Assembly (NCBI RefSeq): GCF_000002985.6
Contig: NC_003283.11
Coordinates: forward strand, 372,001 to 436,000
Direction: 5' to 3'
Origin: Caenorhabditis elegans
Taxonomy: Eukaryota; Nematoda; Chromadorea; Rhabditida; Rhabditidae
Length of the DNA stretch: 64,000 nucleotides
A model generated the notes under the pieces. The model was not told the DNA's origin. It ran no database searches and saw only the letters and a program-made list of their open reading frames with translations. Both the position numbers and the translations under genes were made by a program. Position 1 is the stretch's first letter. Each line of letters begins with the position of its first letter. Below, piece by piece: positions 12,524 through 23,117 of the stretch.

Positions 12524-13660
12524 ATTTGTAATTATATTTTGTACTTTTTAACAAAAATTTTAAAACAACACGGGTAGCTGACACAGATTTTCCATTGGAA
12601 AACTTTACAACATTTCATATTTCATATCATATTGCAATTTTTTCGACCTTGACATTTCTAACGTCACAATGAAGACATTCCCCTTACCTTTTTTGCGTTA
12701 ATTTATACATGATATCAGTGAATATTGGTGGGGTGATTTTGGTCTTATCTATAAATTTTCAGTTAACTATGCCTATTTTTATGATGGTTCTCTGGTCAGT
12801 ACGAATTGAGCTTGGACACAAAGTGTACTTACTGGAAATGAAAATTATTCAGTTTCTGGAACATTTGTAGTAATGTTCTACAAAACACCAAAAGTAAACA
12901 TACAGACATCTTACAGTACCCTTGCAGTATTCTTGCAGAACATGCACAGGGCCCTACAGTACTTCTACAGTACCCCTAGTACCTGTACAGTTAAAAACCT
13001 TCACAGTACCCTTAATGCGTCGATAAAGTACCTTTACAGTAGTCCTACAGAACTATCATGCTCATAGTCCATGTACAGAACTCCTACAGTATCACTACTG
13101 TCCCCTTACAGCACCCTTATAGTATCCCTACAGTACCCCTGCATTACCCTTACAGGGCCCCTACTGTACACCTGCAGTACCCCTACAGTACCCTCACAGC
13201 GCCAAACAGCTTATCTTCAAGAGCACCTGCCTCCAAGTTTCAAAAATCACTGCAGTCCCATTAATTTTTGAAAAAAAAACAGGATTGATAAAAACTAACG
13301 AAAAACATTGGAAAAAATAAACCTGTGTTATTGATCACTGACTTTCAAAACAGGAAGAAGTTTTAATTTATTTCTTCCTCCCCCACTATTCAATCGTTTG
13401 TTGATATATTGATTTTTGTTTGTAATTGATTGTTTTTTCTTGAAATTTTTTTTAATAGTTGAGAATAAATAGATAAATAAATAAATAAAAATAAAGTAAC
13501 ACATATCATTCTAGCGACTTGCCGGAATTTTCAGCGAAATCTAATTCAAGTATCAAATAGTTCAAAAATCATATCAAAACATTTTCTTCGTACTACGTTC
13601 ACCACACTCTTCCCCGGCATATTATTTCCCCAGTAACCTCTACTGTATTATACTTCCATT
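12524..13660. other. Intergenic region with TACAGTACCC minisatellite
   Basis: Apart from the minisatellite at 12890-13210 there is AT-rich sequence with an ATAAATAAATAAATAA run near 13465. No gene is recognised. Short open frames across the minisatellite are repeat translations. Confidence 0.55.
12890..13210. repeat. TACAGTACCC-type minisatellite
   Basis: About 20 degenerate units of 10-15 bp have the core CTACAGTACCCCT. The complement TACTGTAGGGG recurs at 23710-23930 and 46985-47515, so this is a dispersed minisatellite family of the genome. Confidence 0.8.
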
Positions 13661-13751
13661 AAACCCTTCTACTGATAAGCTACTGATAACGAAATTCAAA
13701 CACGTGGTGTGCATATTTAATGACACTTTCGGCGCTCATTCGCCCAGAGAA
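13661..13751 (+). promoter_or_regulatory. Lipase promoter: two GATA sites and a CACGTG E-box
   Basis: Within 80 bp of the start codon there are two TGATAA motifs (13673-13678 and 13684-13689), a palindromic E-box CACGTG (13701-13706) and an AT-rich TATA-like CATATTTAA (13712-13720). TGATAA is the usual intestinal GATA-factor (ELT-2) site. CACGTG is the site used by HLH-30 and MXL-3, which are known to control fasting-induced lysosomal lipases of this family. The motifs are seen directly; their use is inferred. Confidence 0.65.
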
Positions 13752-15696
13752 ATGTGGCGGTTTGCCGTTTTTCTTGCGGCATTTTTTGTTCAGGATGTTG
13801 TGGGAAGCCATGGCGACCCAGAGCTTCATATGACTACCGTAAGTGGTGCATCCTATGTATCCAGAAGCAATTGTTAATTTTCAGCCCCAAATCATCGAGC
13901 GATGGGGGTATCCGGCGATGATCTACACAGTTGCCACGGATGATGGGTACATTTTGGAAATGCACAGAATTCCATTTGGGAAAAGTAGGATTACATCCCT
14001 AATTTACAACAACTTGCCTACGTGCCTACCTATCTTCTTTCTGCATTCCGGCAGTCCATAAGTGTTCATGCTTGCCTGCTTTTGTGCCTACCTTATACAT
14101 ACCAGCCTACCTACATCCTACTATCTGGATTTTGGCAGCCAACGCCTACGCTCATAGTCTATGCCTTTTTTACTTACCTAGCTTATGCCTTCTATCTTTC
14201 TCGCATACCACCCATCTACTTGCCTGCCTATGTATCACCTACTTCCTGCACTTTGGCAGCCAACGTCTGCGTGCCTAGAATATGCCTCCTCTGCGTGCTT
14301 ACCCGATGCCTGTTTTTGTAGCTCACACCTGCCTACCTACCGCCTACTTTCTACACGTTAGCTTCCTACAGAAGCGTGCCTAGCCTACGCCACACCAAAC
14401 GAGCTCACCGCACCTACCTTCCTTTGTGCCTGCCCAGACCAGCCTGCCTCCATGCCTATGTTAATGTAGTGCCTTTATTCCAGCAAACGTAACATGGCCA
14501 AATGGCAAGAGACCTGTCGTCTTCATGCAACACGGCCTGCTGTGCGCCTCTAGCGACTGGGTCGTGAACCTTCCCGATCAGAGTGCTGGTTTCCTGTTCG
14601 CAGATGCCGGATTCGACGTGTGGCTCGGCAACATGCGTGGTAACACCTACAGCATGAAGCACAAGGATCTAAAACCTTCGCACTCGGCGTTCTGGGACTG
14701 GAGTTGGGATGAGATGGCTACCTATGATCTGAATGCTATGATCAATCATGTGTTGGAGGTCACTGGACAGGATAGTGTATACTATATGGGTCATTCACAA
14801 GGAACTCTAACGATGTTTAGTCATTTGTCGAAGGATGATGGAAGTTTCGCGAAGAAGATCAAGAAGTTCTTCGCGCTGGCACCAATTGGGTCTGTGAAGC
14901 ATATCAAGGGATTTTTGTCATTCTTCGCTAACTATTTCTCGTTGGAGTTTGATGTAAGTGGAGATAACTTATGAGCTAACCAAGGCGAATAATGAGCAAT
15001 TCCCGTGAGATGTCGGCCGCTACTTTCATTCCTATTTTTCAGGGATGGTTCGATATCTTCGGAGCCGGCGAATTCCTCCCAAACAACTGGGCCATGAAGC
15101 TAGCCGCCAAGGACATTTGCGGAGGGCTCAAAGTTGAAGCCGACCTCTGCGACAACGTCCTATTCCTCATCGCCGGCCCGGAAAGTGACCAATGGAACCA
15201 GACACGTGTTCCAGTCTACGCTACTCATGATCCAGCGGGGACTTCGACTCAGAACATTGTCCACTGGATGCAGATGGTGCATCATGGAGGCGTTCCGGCG
15301 TACGACTGGGGAACCAAGACGAACAAGAAGAAATATGGACAGGTAGCTTATATTGGGAGCTTAAAATCTGAAGTCCTATACAACTTTCAGGCTAATCCCC
15401 CAGAGTACGACTTTACCGCTATCAAGGGAACCAAGATTTACCTCTACTGGAGTGATGCCGATTGGTTGGCTGATACGCCTGACGTGCCTGACTACCTACT
15501 GACTAGATTGAACCCGGCAATTGTCGCTGTAAGACCAAGAAACTTTTCCATAGGGAAAATTAAAATTAATAATTTTCAGCAAAACAATCATCTTCCCGAC
15601 TACAATCATTTGGACTTCACATGGGGACTACGCGCTCCTGATGATATTTATCGTCCGGCTATCAAGCTGTGCACTGACGATTATTTGGGAAAATAA
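13752..15696 (+). CDS. lipl-5: Acid lipase / gastric-lipase-family secreted or lysosomal lipase
   Basis: Six exons: 13752-13838, 13885-13984, 14484-14953, 15043-15342, 15391-15528 and 15580-15696, giving 403 aa, normal for the family. It has an N-terminal signal peptide ([16 protein letters not shown]), then the alpha/beta-hydrolase lipase N-terminal block ([20 protein letters not shown]), an oxyanion-region HGLL, and the nucleophile elbow GHSQG with Ser167. A C-terminal Asp in DADWLAD and the His in YNHLDFTWG complete the triad. It should hydrolyse triglyceride or cholesteryl ester in lysosomes or the gut lumen. The promoter carries GATA and CACGTG sites. The family is clear. The symbol is my best guess from memory of the neighbourhood (UNC-93-like genes on both sides, nhr and dod-19-like genes nearby); lipl-3 is the main alternative. 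Confidence 0.85.
13985..14483. repeat. GCCTACCTACC-rich intron 2 of the lipase
   Basis: The 499-bp intron is dominated by degenerate GCCTACCTA/TGCCTAC units, the complement of the GTAGGCAG repeats in the first introns of the nuclear-receptor pair at 20.7 and 25 kb. Open frames here are repeat artefacts. Confidence 0.7.
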
Positions 15697-16720
15697 TAAT
15701 TTGAATTGAGATAATTGAAATAAAAAGTACATAAAATTGTAGTTTGTAGTTTGCACCTTCACACCTTGAGTGAACCATACTTTTGAGCTACTAAAATCGA
15801 TAAAAGTGACTAGAAATTTTTTTGGAAAATTTTCAAAATTTTTATTTTGGAATTATTGACCAATTTTAATTGAACTTTTCAACGAATTTTGCTGGTTTAC
15901 TATATTTGGTACTAATAGTAAGGAAAGTTTTTAGTACTTGCATTCATTTATTTTGTTTAAAAAATCTAATCAGAAAGAAGTTTGGCAAGTTTTATATAAA
16001 TCTATAAAAATGTTTTCTTTGGAAAATTTTATTCAAATTTTAAAAATATTGTTTATGAGGTTGTGGAGTGCAAATTAAAAAAAAATCAGTTTTCATATAA
16101 AAATTTATTTTATTTTGGTATTCAATTTTTTGACCCATTTTTGAGTACATTTTAACAACATCCATAAAAAGTTTGTCTAAAAATATGAACGCGACTATAC
16201 ATAAAGTTCCCTTTTCAATACATTATTCACGAAATTTTTCATAATTCCGTCTAAATGGAACGGAATTGCCTGTTCAAAATGATAAGAAAAATCGGAAACG
16301 AATGTATGCAGATTAGGAGTGAACCCCGATATCCGTGACGTCTGACGATCAGAAATTTAAATTGAAATTCACGAATATTTTACCCAAACCGTCTGAATTA
16401 ATATTTTATCCGGTAGGTTTTTTTCTGCGAAAACTTCTATTCTTCACGTGAAACGGTGACCAAGAATTCCCCAACACACTAATCGGCTGAAAACTTCACA
16501 GTTCACACGCTCACTGTCTGCAAACTTTTGAAAACTTCTGAAATTCGCTGAAACAGTTTAAAATGCGTGCACATATTGCATCATCTCACAAAAATGATCG
16601 TGCAACTCATTTACATACTAACAAATCCTACTTTGTACGCAAAGTGACCCCCCGTAGGCAAAAATAAGTATAAAAAGTTGGTACGTTTCACTTTGTAACT
16701 TTGTAAAGTTTCAGAGCACT
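15697..16720. other. Intergenic region between lipase and second UNC-93-like gene
   Basis: AT-rich sequence with an AATAAA-like signal shortly after the lipase stop (GAAATAAAAAG). No gene, long repeat or RNA gene was recognised. Just before the next start codon, GTTTCAGAGCACTATG offers a trans-splice-type acceptor. Confidence 0.5.
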
Positions 16721-19531
16721 ATGGATTCCTCAAAATCATCAACCGGGACAAGCCGGAGATTCGAGCTGCTGTGCATTATGATGCTCACTTTTGGGCAGCT
16801 TTGCATAATGACGGGCTATGATTCTCAGTCGTTTATTTTGGAGTCAGTGATTCATTCGATTCATGAGAGGGATCCTGAGAGAATCAGTGCTTTTGCTGGG
16901 TATTATGGGTGAGTTTTTTACAGCAGCCGACATCTCCCGGGTCTTGACGCCAAGCAAGATAATAACTGTGTGCCCGGGAGTTGTCGGCTGCATCAGACGT
17001 TGCTTCTTTAGCACCGAAATGGACAAATTTTGTGATGAGACGTTCTATAAATTAAAAAAAAGTTATGGCTCTTACAAAAAAATCTTATTTTTAGAAAAAA
17101 ATTTTGCCAAATTGCAGCGTAATTTTAACGTAGTTTTTTACACATATTGTGATCTTTAGTACACTTTTTTTGTAGCTTGAGGTATATTTTCGCTCGCCTT
17201 TTTTCCAGATTTTTGAACCGCCATAACTTCAAAAAAAATTTTTAAATACGTCGAATTACGAAATTCTCCGTTTTGGGCCATTTCTAGCCTAAAAAAGCAC
17301 AGTCGCAGTATTCGGCACTCCATCTTTAACTTGAATTAACACACCCTACCGCATTCGCATTATTTCAGCCAAGCCGTATGCTACCTGGCCTACGTCACCA
17401 CTTGCCTCTTCTCACCATCGTTCCTCTACGCCACCAGTGCAAAAACTACACTTTTGATCTCCTCGATCTGTTTCACCTCTTTTCCACTGGGCTTTCTCTT
17501 TACCAACTCATACTATTACTATTTTTCTTCTGCATTAAACGGTGTCGGATTTGCCTGTAAGTTTCAGAGTTCTAATTTTTCTCGGAAAATCATTGTTTCA
17601 GTGTACTATACGGGTAACGGCGGGTACATTACTTCACATTCTACCCGGCAAACTATCGAATCAAATGTTTCACTTTCCTGGTCATTTGGGTGTTGTTGGT
17701 AAGAAATTTGATGTATACCTCAAAGTATACCTCAACTGTCATATTCAAATTTTTCAGCATGATTGTTGGTTCCGTAATTATGGCCGTCATAACTACAGTA
17801 ACCCAGGATCAAATCCCACAGCTTATTGATGCCGTTAACGTCACAATTGGCGGGCATGGTGTAGAACGGCGATTTGGAGATGGGGAAATGTAAGCTTTTG
17901 CGGCGAATTTTCAATTTTTGGTCAAAATAGGTGAATTTCAGATATTTGCTCTTTTCCGTTTTTGCCGCGATTTCCTCAATGGCCATCTTCACATTCATGT
18001 TGATGCCATCACAGGATGTTTCAAATTGTATAGAGCCAAGCGATAAAGTTGTGAGCTTCAAGGATGGAATGAGTGAGTTTACTAAAGCGTTCCTGGCGAT
18101 CGCCCGCAACTGGCCCGCTACTTGTCCGGTGCTTGCTCTGTAGCCATAGTCCCCATAATTGCCCGCCACTCAATATCAGAGGTGGGCGGATTTTCGGATA
18201 TTTTCTAATAATGAATTTATCAATAAGTATTGATGTAGTTATTCTGGAAGAAATGCATCCGAACAAAAGAGTAACTATTCAGCATCATTTTAATATGATA
18301 AAACCTAAAAAATTCTACAAGTTTTCTGTATAAACGATATACAAGTCCATTATCCGATATCCGTAATATCCGTAATATCCGATATCCGAGGTTGCTCGGC
18401 TAATAAGTTTAAAGGTCTCGGTAAGGAAAACTTGTAGAATTTTTCTAGGTTTTATCATATTAAAATGTTGCTTAATAGTTACTCTATGGTTCGGATACAT
18501 TTCTTCCAGAATAACTACATCAATACTTATTGATAAATTCATTATTAGAAAATATCTGAAAAAATATCCGCCCACCTCTGATATTGAGTGGCGGGCAATT
18601 ATGGGGACTATCCCTCTGCTCAATATCCTCTAATCGTGATTGCAATTGCTTTCAGAACTCATGGCAGAAACCCTAAAATCCTCAAAAATGTTCAAGTTGG
18701 CTCCGACCTTCTTGCTCACCGGAATGTACACGGCATTTTGGGTGTCCATTTACCCAACCAGTCTGACTTTCAACATGCACAACTCAAAAATGATATATCT
18801 TCCTGCAATTTACGGATTCGGAGTTGGAGTTGGCGAAACTATTAGTGAGTTTTTATATTCCGTCAAGTCCAAAAGTTGAAAGAAAAATATTCCAGTGGGC
18901 ATTATCATCTCCACACTGAGCAAGCGCATCAAAGATTTCGGTTTGAAGCCAACGATGCTCATTGGAAGTGTGCTCACCACCGTCTTCTGTTTTGTAGCTC
19001 TTCTCTCAACTCCGTTTGACGCTACAGTAACCCCAAGCCACGAGCAACCCTTGCTCTTTCAGCCAAGGCGAGTAGAAGTTTCAGGAAAAACTGTTTAAAA
19101 AATACAAATTTTATTTCCAATTTTTCAGCCAAGTTACAGTATTTCTGATTGCAATAATCGGAGGAATGTCAGACTGCTGTCTGTGCAGTGTGAGATCTGT
19201 AATTTGCGCGTTAGCGATGCCAAAACGAAGAGCTCAAGCGTTTTCTGTTTCGAAAATTTATCAGGTATATTTTTAGATCAGAAATGTTCTCTCTAAAACG
19301 TACGTTAATTTCCAGTCCCTGGGCTCATGCTTCATCTTCTTCCTGTCCCCATTCCTCAACCTCTACCACTACGTCATCGGAATCCCATTGCTCTGCGTAC
19401 TGTCGTGTATTTTATTTTTCCGCCAGGCCAGACAGACTCAAGTTATGGAACGAAAATTGACACAGGAGCTTGAAGAGTCAGAAAAACGAAGGATGGCAAA
19501 AGAGCTGGAAGCTCAGATGCAGAAGATTTGA
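16721..19531 (+). CDS. UNC-93-like multi-pass membrane protein, copy 2 (GC-AG intron)
   Basis: Nine exons: 16721-16908, 17369-17556, 17602-17698, 17758-17889, 17942-18072, 18656-18844, 18896-19067, 19129-19264 and 19316-19531, giving 482 aa. It has the same family blocks as copy 1: SFILESVIHSIHERDP, GNGGYITSHSTR and IGGMSDCCLCSVRSV. The splice after exon 7 uses a GC donor (CCAAG followed by GCGAGT). The three paralogs in the window have GTAAGT at the same place, and only this choice keeps the frame. The C-terminus is charged and coiled-coil-like (SEKRRMAKELEAQM). The intron at 18073-18655 contains a foldback element. It lies downstream of the lipase in the same orientation, but the gap of 1 kb argues against an operon. 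Function is unknown beyond the family. Confidence 0.85.
18146..18611. mobile_element. 466-bp foldback (MITE-like) element inside an UNC-93-like intron
   Basis: The left arm begins ATAGTCCCCATAATTGCCCG and the right arm ends with its reverse complement. Arms of about 175-190 bp surround a 100-bp centre holding CCGATATCCG repeats. A TA is present at both ends just inside the flanks (CCATAGTCC and GACTATCC), compatible with a TA target duplication of a Tc1/mariner-type non-autonomous element. There is no transposase frame. Confidence 0.8.
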
Positions 19532-20330
19532 TGAAGCTTTAATTTTTTAGGTTTTTGAAAGTTTTTGAATGCATTTTTTATATGAAAATTAAATTGTCCA
19601 TTAAAAATGTGATGTGCAAAAATATATAATTTAAAATTGAAAAAAAAATTGTTTTTTCTCAAATTTTCAAAAAATTTCGATTGAATTTCGGCAGAAAATG
19701 TTAAAACACACGTTAAAGGTGGACTAGCGCCCGTGGGGATTTTGTCTAAATGCACTTATAATGATCCAAAACAACCAAATATCATAATAGAAAGCTCCAA
19801 AAATTTTTAGATTTTTCATGATTTCCGGTTAAAGTTTTGGCAAATTGTCAAAATTTCGAAAAATATGAGGAAATTTAAAGAAATTTTGGCATGCTTCGAC
19901 CCCTACAATGTTTTTATACAAATAATTTAAACAAAATTAAAACATTAAAAAATGTCGAAAAAAAAAAATTTTTTCGGTCGACTTCCAAAATTATGAGTGG
20001 CAAAAACTGAGTAATTGCCACTTTTTGACAGTAAATAAAAAATTTGCACAAAATTATTGAAAAGTTTTATTATGATATTTGGTCATTTTGGGACTAAAGA
20101 AGTGGCTTTTAACTATTTCCTAACTGGCGCTACTCCACCTTTAACTTCTTTTTTTAATTCTCAAGGTGCGACAGGTTTCAAGCGTCAGGACCTTGTTTGT
20201 GCTCTTTTTCTTGTGGAAGCCCTATAGTTTATTCCACCTAAATCCCTAATGACGAAATTCCACATTTAGCAAATCTGTGTTCTTTGCACCCTGAAAATAA
20301 CTCAAATTCAAAAGATTACAAATTCCATTC
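19532..20330. other. Intergenic region with TTAA palindromic element
   Basis: Between UNC-93-like copy 2 and the conserved upstream block of the first nuclear receptor. Most of the middle (19713-20144) is the foldback described separately. The rest is AT-rich without a recognised gene. Confidence 0.5.
19713..20144. mobile_element. TTAA-flanked palindromic repeat element (432 bp)
   Basis: It starts TTAAAGGTGGACTAGCGCC and ends GGCGCTACTCCACCTTTAA. The arms match imperfectly over about 100 bp, for example CCAAATATCATAATAGAAAG on the left against TTATGATATTTGG on the right. Related termini (CCACCTTTAA, CCATCTTTAA) occur near 8809, 17325 and 57693. Such elements resemble the TTAA/TTTAAA palindrome repeat families known in C. 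elegans. Confidence 0.75.
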
Positions 20331-20646
20331 CAAGAAAAGAGACTCTGATATTTATACATCGAACACATGTATAAATATTATTTACACCTGGCTCTCCCTT
20401 TTCCTCTCTCACACCTTCTCACTTATTCATTTTCCCTCTCTTTGTGTCACTTTGATCAGTTAAAGATAGACCCAGATTTGGTGAATAATATAATCTGCCA
20501 TAAATCACACAATATTAGAATTCTAAGAAGTTCAGGGTATCATTGAGAGCAGAGCAGAAATGTATGTTGATGTCTACGACTATACTCTATTCATTCGTTT
20601 ATAAACAAGGCAGGAGAGCTGTTTGTTACTCATTCTAATAGTTTCA
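20331..20646 (+). promoter_or_regulatory. Upstream block conserved between the two 5' nuclear-receptor genes
   Basis: About 300 bp upstream of this start is alignable by eye to 24470-24826 upstream of the next nuclear receptor. Shared stretches include CACTTTGATCA, CAGATTTGGTGAATAATATA, GCCATAAATCACACAAT and CTCTATTCATTC. The tandem duplication therefore included the promoter. Confidence 0.7.
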
Positions 20647-23117
20647 ATGTTGGCTTCGAATCAAACGTGTGCGGTTTGTGAGCGTTTCACAACTGAGTTC
20701 AATTATGGAGTGAGTTTTCCTTTTCGATAGTGACAGCGCAGGAAGGCAGGTAGGCAAGCTTGCAGACAGGAAATAGCTACAAAGTAGGTAGTTGTGAGGT
20801 AGGCAGGTGAGAGGAACGAGTTGGCCAAGTAGACATGCACGCGAGCAAGCAGGTACATAGAAAGAAGGCACATAGTGGTAGGTAAGTGGTAGGCAGATAG
20901 GCATGCATGTAGGTAAGTAGGCAAGCAGGCAAACAGGAAGAAAGATCGTGGGTAGTGAAATCTGAGGTAGGCTTGAGATAAGCAGGCATGCGGTAGACAC
21001 CAGGGTCGGGACTTTTTTGGTTTTTTGGCGCCAAAAAAATCAAAAAAATTCAAAAAAAAATGTTTACCGTGCCGAGTCTCGACTCGAGGCTATTCTGTAT
21101 TGAAATGCATTTTAAAAATGTAATTTAATAGAGTTGTGACGTCATAACTGTATTTTAATACATTTTGCAACATTACTTGAATAACCCCATTAAAAATCAA
21201 TTAAAGCATCAAAATTTTTTGGTTTTTTTTGTTGGTTTTTGTTGGTTTTTTGAAAATTTAAATTTTTTGTTTTTTTGGTTTTTTTTGGTTTTTCAAAAAT
21301 CTCAATTTTGTTTTTTGTTTTTTGGTCCAAAATTTTTTTTTGGTCCCAGCCCTGGTAGACACGTAGGTAGCCATATTAACAGGCTATCCGAAGTGTTCTA
21401 GGCCGATATGCGGTAGGGAAAAAGGCAGGAAAACTACGCGGCCGACGATAGGTGTGCAGACAGGCACGTAGGCAGGCACGCATGAGGCATACAATCGTTA
21501 GGGTGTCAAATTTCTTGTGAAAATTTTATATTGAGGTCCCTTCCTGCAACGCCTGTAAAATATTTTTCCGTCGTCTAATCACCCGAACAGCTCCAGTCAA
21601 GCAGTGCTACATAGGTGAGCACTGCTTTACAAGTAAGTGTTCAGAAATTATTTTTATAGTTATATGTATTATTCTCAGAATCCCCAATCACCAAAAAATG
21701 TACATTTTGCCGGTTTCAAAAGTGCATTCAAGTCGGAATGACCCTCCCATCCTACCTTCATTTTGGCGAATTAACCAAAGAAAAGTGCATAGACTCCACA
21801 ATCCAGAAGTTGATACTCATGGAAGCCCATAGAAAGGATTTGATGGCAAATTACTACACAAGTTATTTGAATCCAACAATTGATGAAGTGATTAGACTCA
21901 ACAAAGTGGAATACACGAGGAAATCTCAAAATCATCAAATGAGCTTCTATAATTGGGCTTTTCACTGCTGCCTTGTGACCGTGGATTTTATGAAGAAATT
22001 TTCTTTTGTAAATCTTCTCAGATTCGAGGATCAAAAGAATCTAATGAAAGAGTTCTACATAAAGCTCACAGTGCTCATCAACTCAAAACAATCAATGTCA
22101 TGTGGGAAAGAAGGGATGACATTTCCAGATGGTTCAGACGTCCTACCACCAACATCTTCCGAATGGGGAATTTCAAAAATCTCGCAAAATTTGGAAAATA
22201 AGGTTCGATGTCGGCTGATCGGTCGGTTGAGCGAGTTGCGGATTACTGATGAGGAGTATCTATTGATGTGTGTGCTGATATTTTGCAATCCGAGTATGTC
22301 TTGATAACATTACTGGGGTACCTTTAAAACGTTTTAGCAAATTGAAATTTTTGTTTGCAATTTTGGAAGTCTAGAACATTTCAGAAGTTGCTTGAATTAA
22401 TTTTTCCAGAGGTTTCCAGAAATTTTAAAAATTTCCAAAAATTTTCTAAAATTCTCATAACATTTTCTAGTGTTTTTAAAGCTTTTTACAATTTTCCAAG
22501 AGTTTGCTAAATTGCCCAGTGTTTTCTAGAAGTAAACCTTTATAGACAGAGTTATCCAAAATAGTTTCTAGAAAAATTGAAAAACATTTCCAAAGTACGA
22601 AAATTTTGCAGATCTTTCCAGAAGTTTCTAGCATTTTTCAAAAAAATTTGAAATTTTCCACAACATTTCAAAATAGTTAAGAAATGTTCCAGTCGTTTTC
22701 AGAACTTTCCAGAATTTTCCAACAGTTTCCTAAAATGCCCAGTATCTTCCAACACTTAAATATGTACAAAAGCTACAGTACTCCTACAGTAATACTACAG
22801 TACTCTGACATCATCCTTTCACCAACCCCCAATCTAATAAAATAATTTGTTGAGATCTATCGGATGTCTCTAAAAACGGGAAGATACTTCTCACGTCCTA
22901 CCAGAACCTCTACAGCTCGGTCCTTCTGCAATACTGCCTGCTTACTTATGGCAAGATGGGACCATCTCGGTTTGCTGAGCTGCTCGGAATTTGCCAAGTC
23001 ATCGGGATTCAGTACGGCGACGCAATTCACTATAACGTCTTGGTGCAATTGACCAAATCGCGACTCGATATGAAACAGCTCGTCAGAGACGGAATGGTCG
23101 AAGCGTTCCTTAATTGA
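20647..23117 (+). CDS. Nuclear hormone receptor (supplementary HNF4-like family), pair A copy 1
   Basis: Four exons: 20647-20709, 21536-21632, 21679-22293 and 22855-23117, giving 345 aa. The DNA-binding domain has canonical C4 spacing: C-x2-C-x13-C-x2-C with P-box CNACKIF, then C-x5-C-x9-C-x2-C, ending FQKCIQVGM. The ligand-binding-domain region follows, with conserved blocks FYNWAFHCCLVTVDFMKKF, FPDGSDVLPP and LSELRITDEEYLLMCVLIF, and the final exon LLTSYQNLYSSVLLQYC. It should act as a ligand- or orphan-type nuclear transcription factor. The first intron (826 bp) contains GTAGGCAG repeats and an inserted element with an 8-bp target duplication. The acceptors TTGAG at 21535 and 22854 are weaker than usual, but only they keep the alignment with the paralog. 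The individual nhr number is not assignable here. Confidence 0.88.
20750..21490. repeat. GTAGGCAGGTAGGCA-type intronic repeat
   Basis: Degenerate units of GTAGGCAG/GTAGGTAG occupy the first intron on both sides of an inserted element (20750-20992 and 21363-21490). The paralog intron at 24964-25290 has the same repeat type, as do the lipase intron (opposite strand), 30655-30725, 31800-31825, 43143-43175, 45885-45960 and 49395-49460. Confidence 0.75.
21001..21354. mobile_element. 354-bp non-autonomous hAT-like element with 8-bp target duplication
   Basis: The element begins CAGGGTCGGGAC and ends GTCCCAGCCCTG, imperfect terminal inverted repeats. It is flanked on both sides by GTAGACAC (20993-21000 and 21355-21362). 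An 8-bp duplication and CAGGG-type termini are the hallmark of hAT transposons. The interior is T-rich (GGTTTTTTGG units) with no transposase frame. It sits in the first intron of a nuclear receptor and is absent from the paralog's intron. Confidence 0.85.

Noticed and set aside
13058-13271. Overlapping frames rich in Tyr, Ser and Pro
   Set aside because: Translations of the TACAGTACCC minisatellite in several frames at once; not genes.
14022-14321. Open frames in the lipase intron
   Set aside because: CCTACC repeat translation inside intron 2, which has clean donor and acceptor sites.
15697-19531. Operon between the lipase and the downstream UNC-93-like gene
   Set aside because: Same strand, but the gap is about 1 kb, and nematode operon genes are usually about 100 bp apart.
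20644-21053. Minus-strand Cys/Leu/Pro-rich frames
   Set aside because: Repeat translation of the GTAGGCAG intron of a nuclear receptor.
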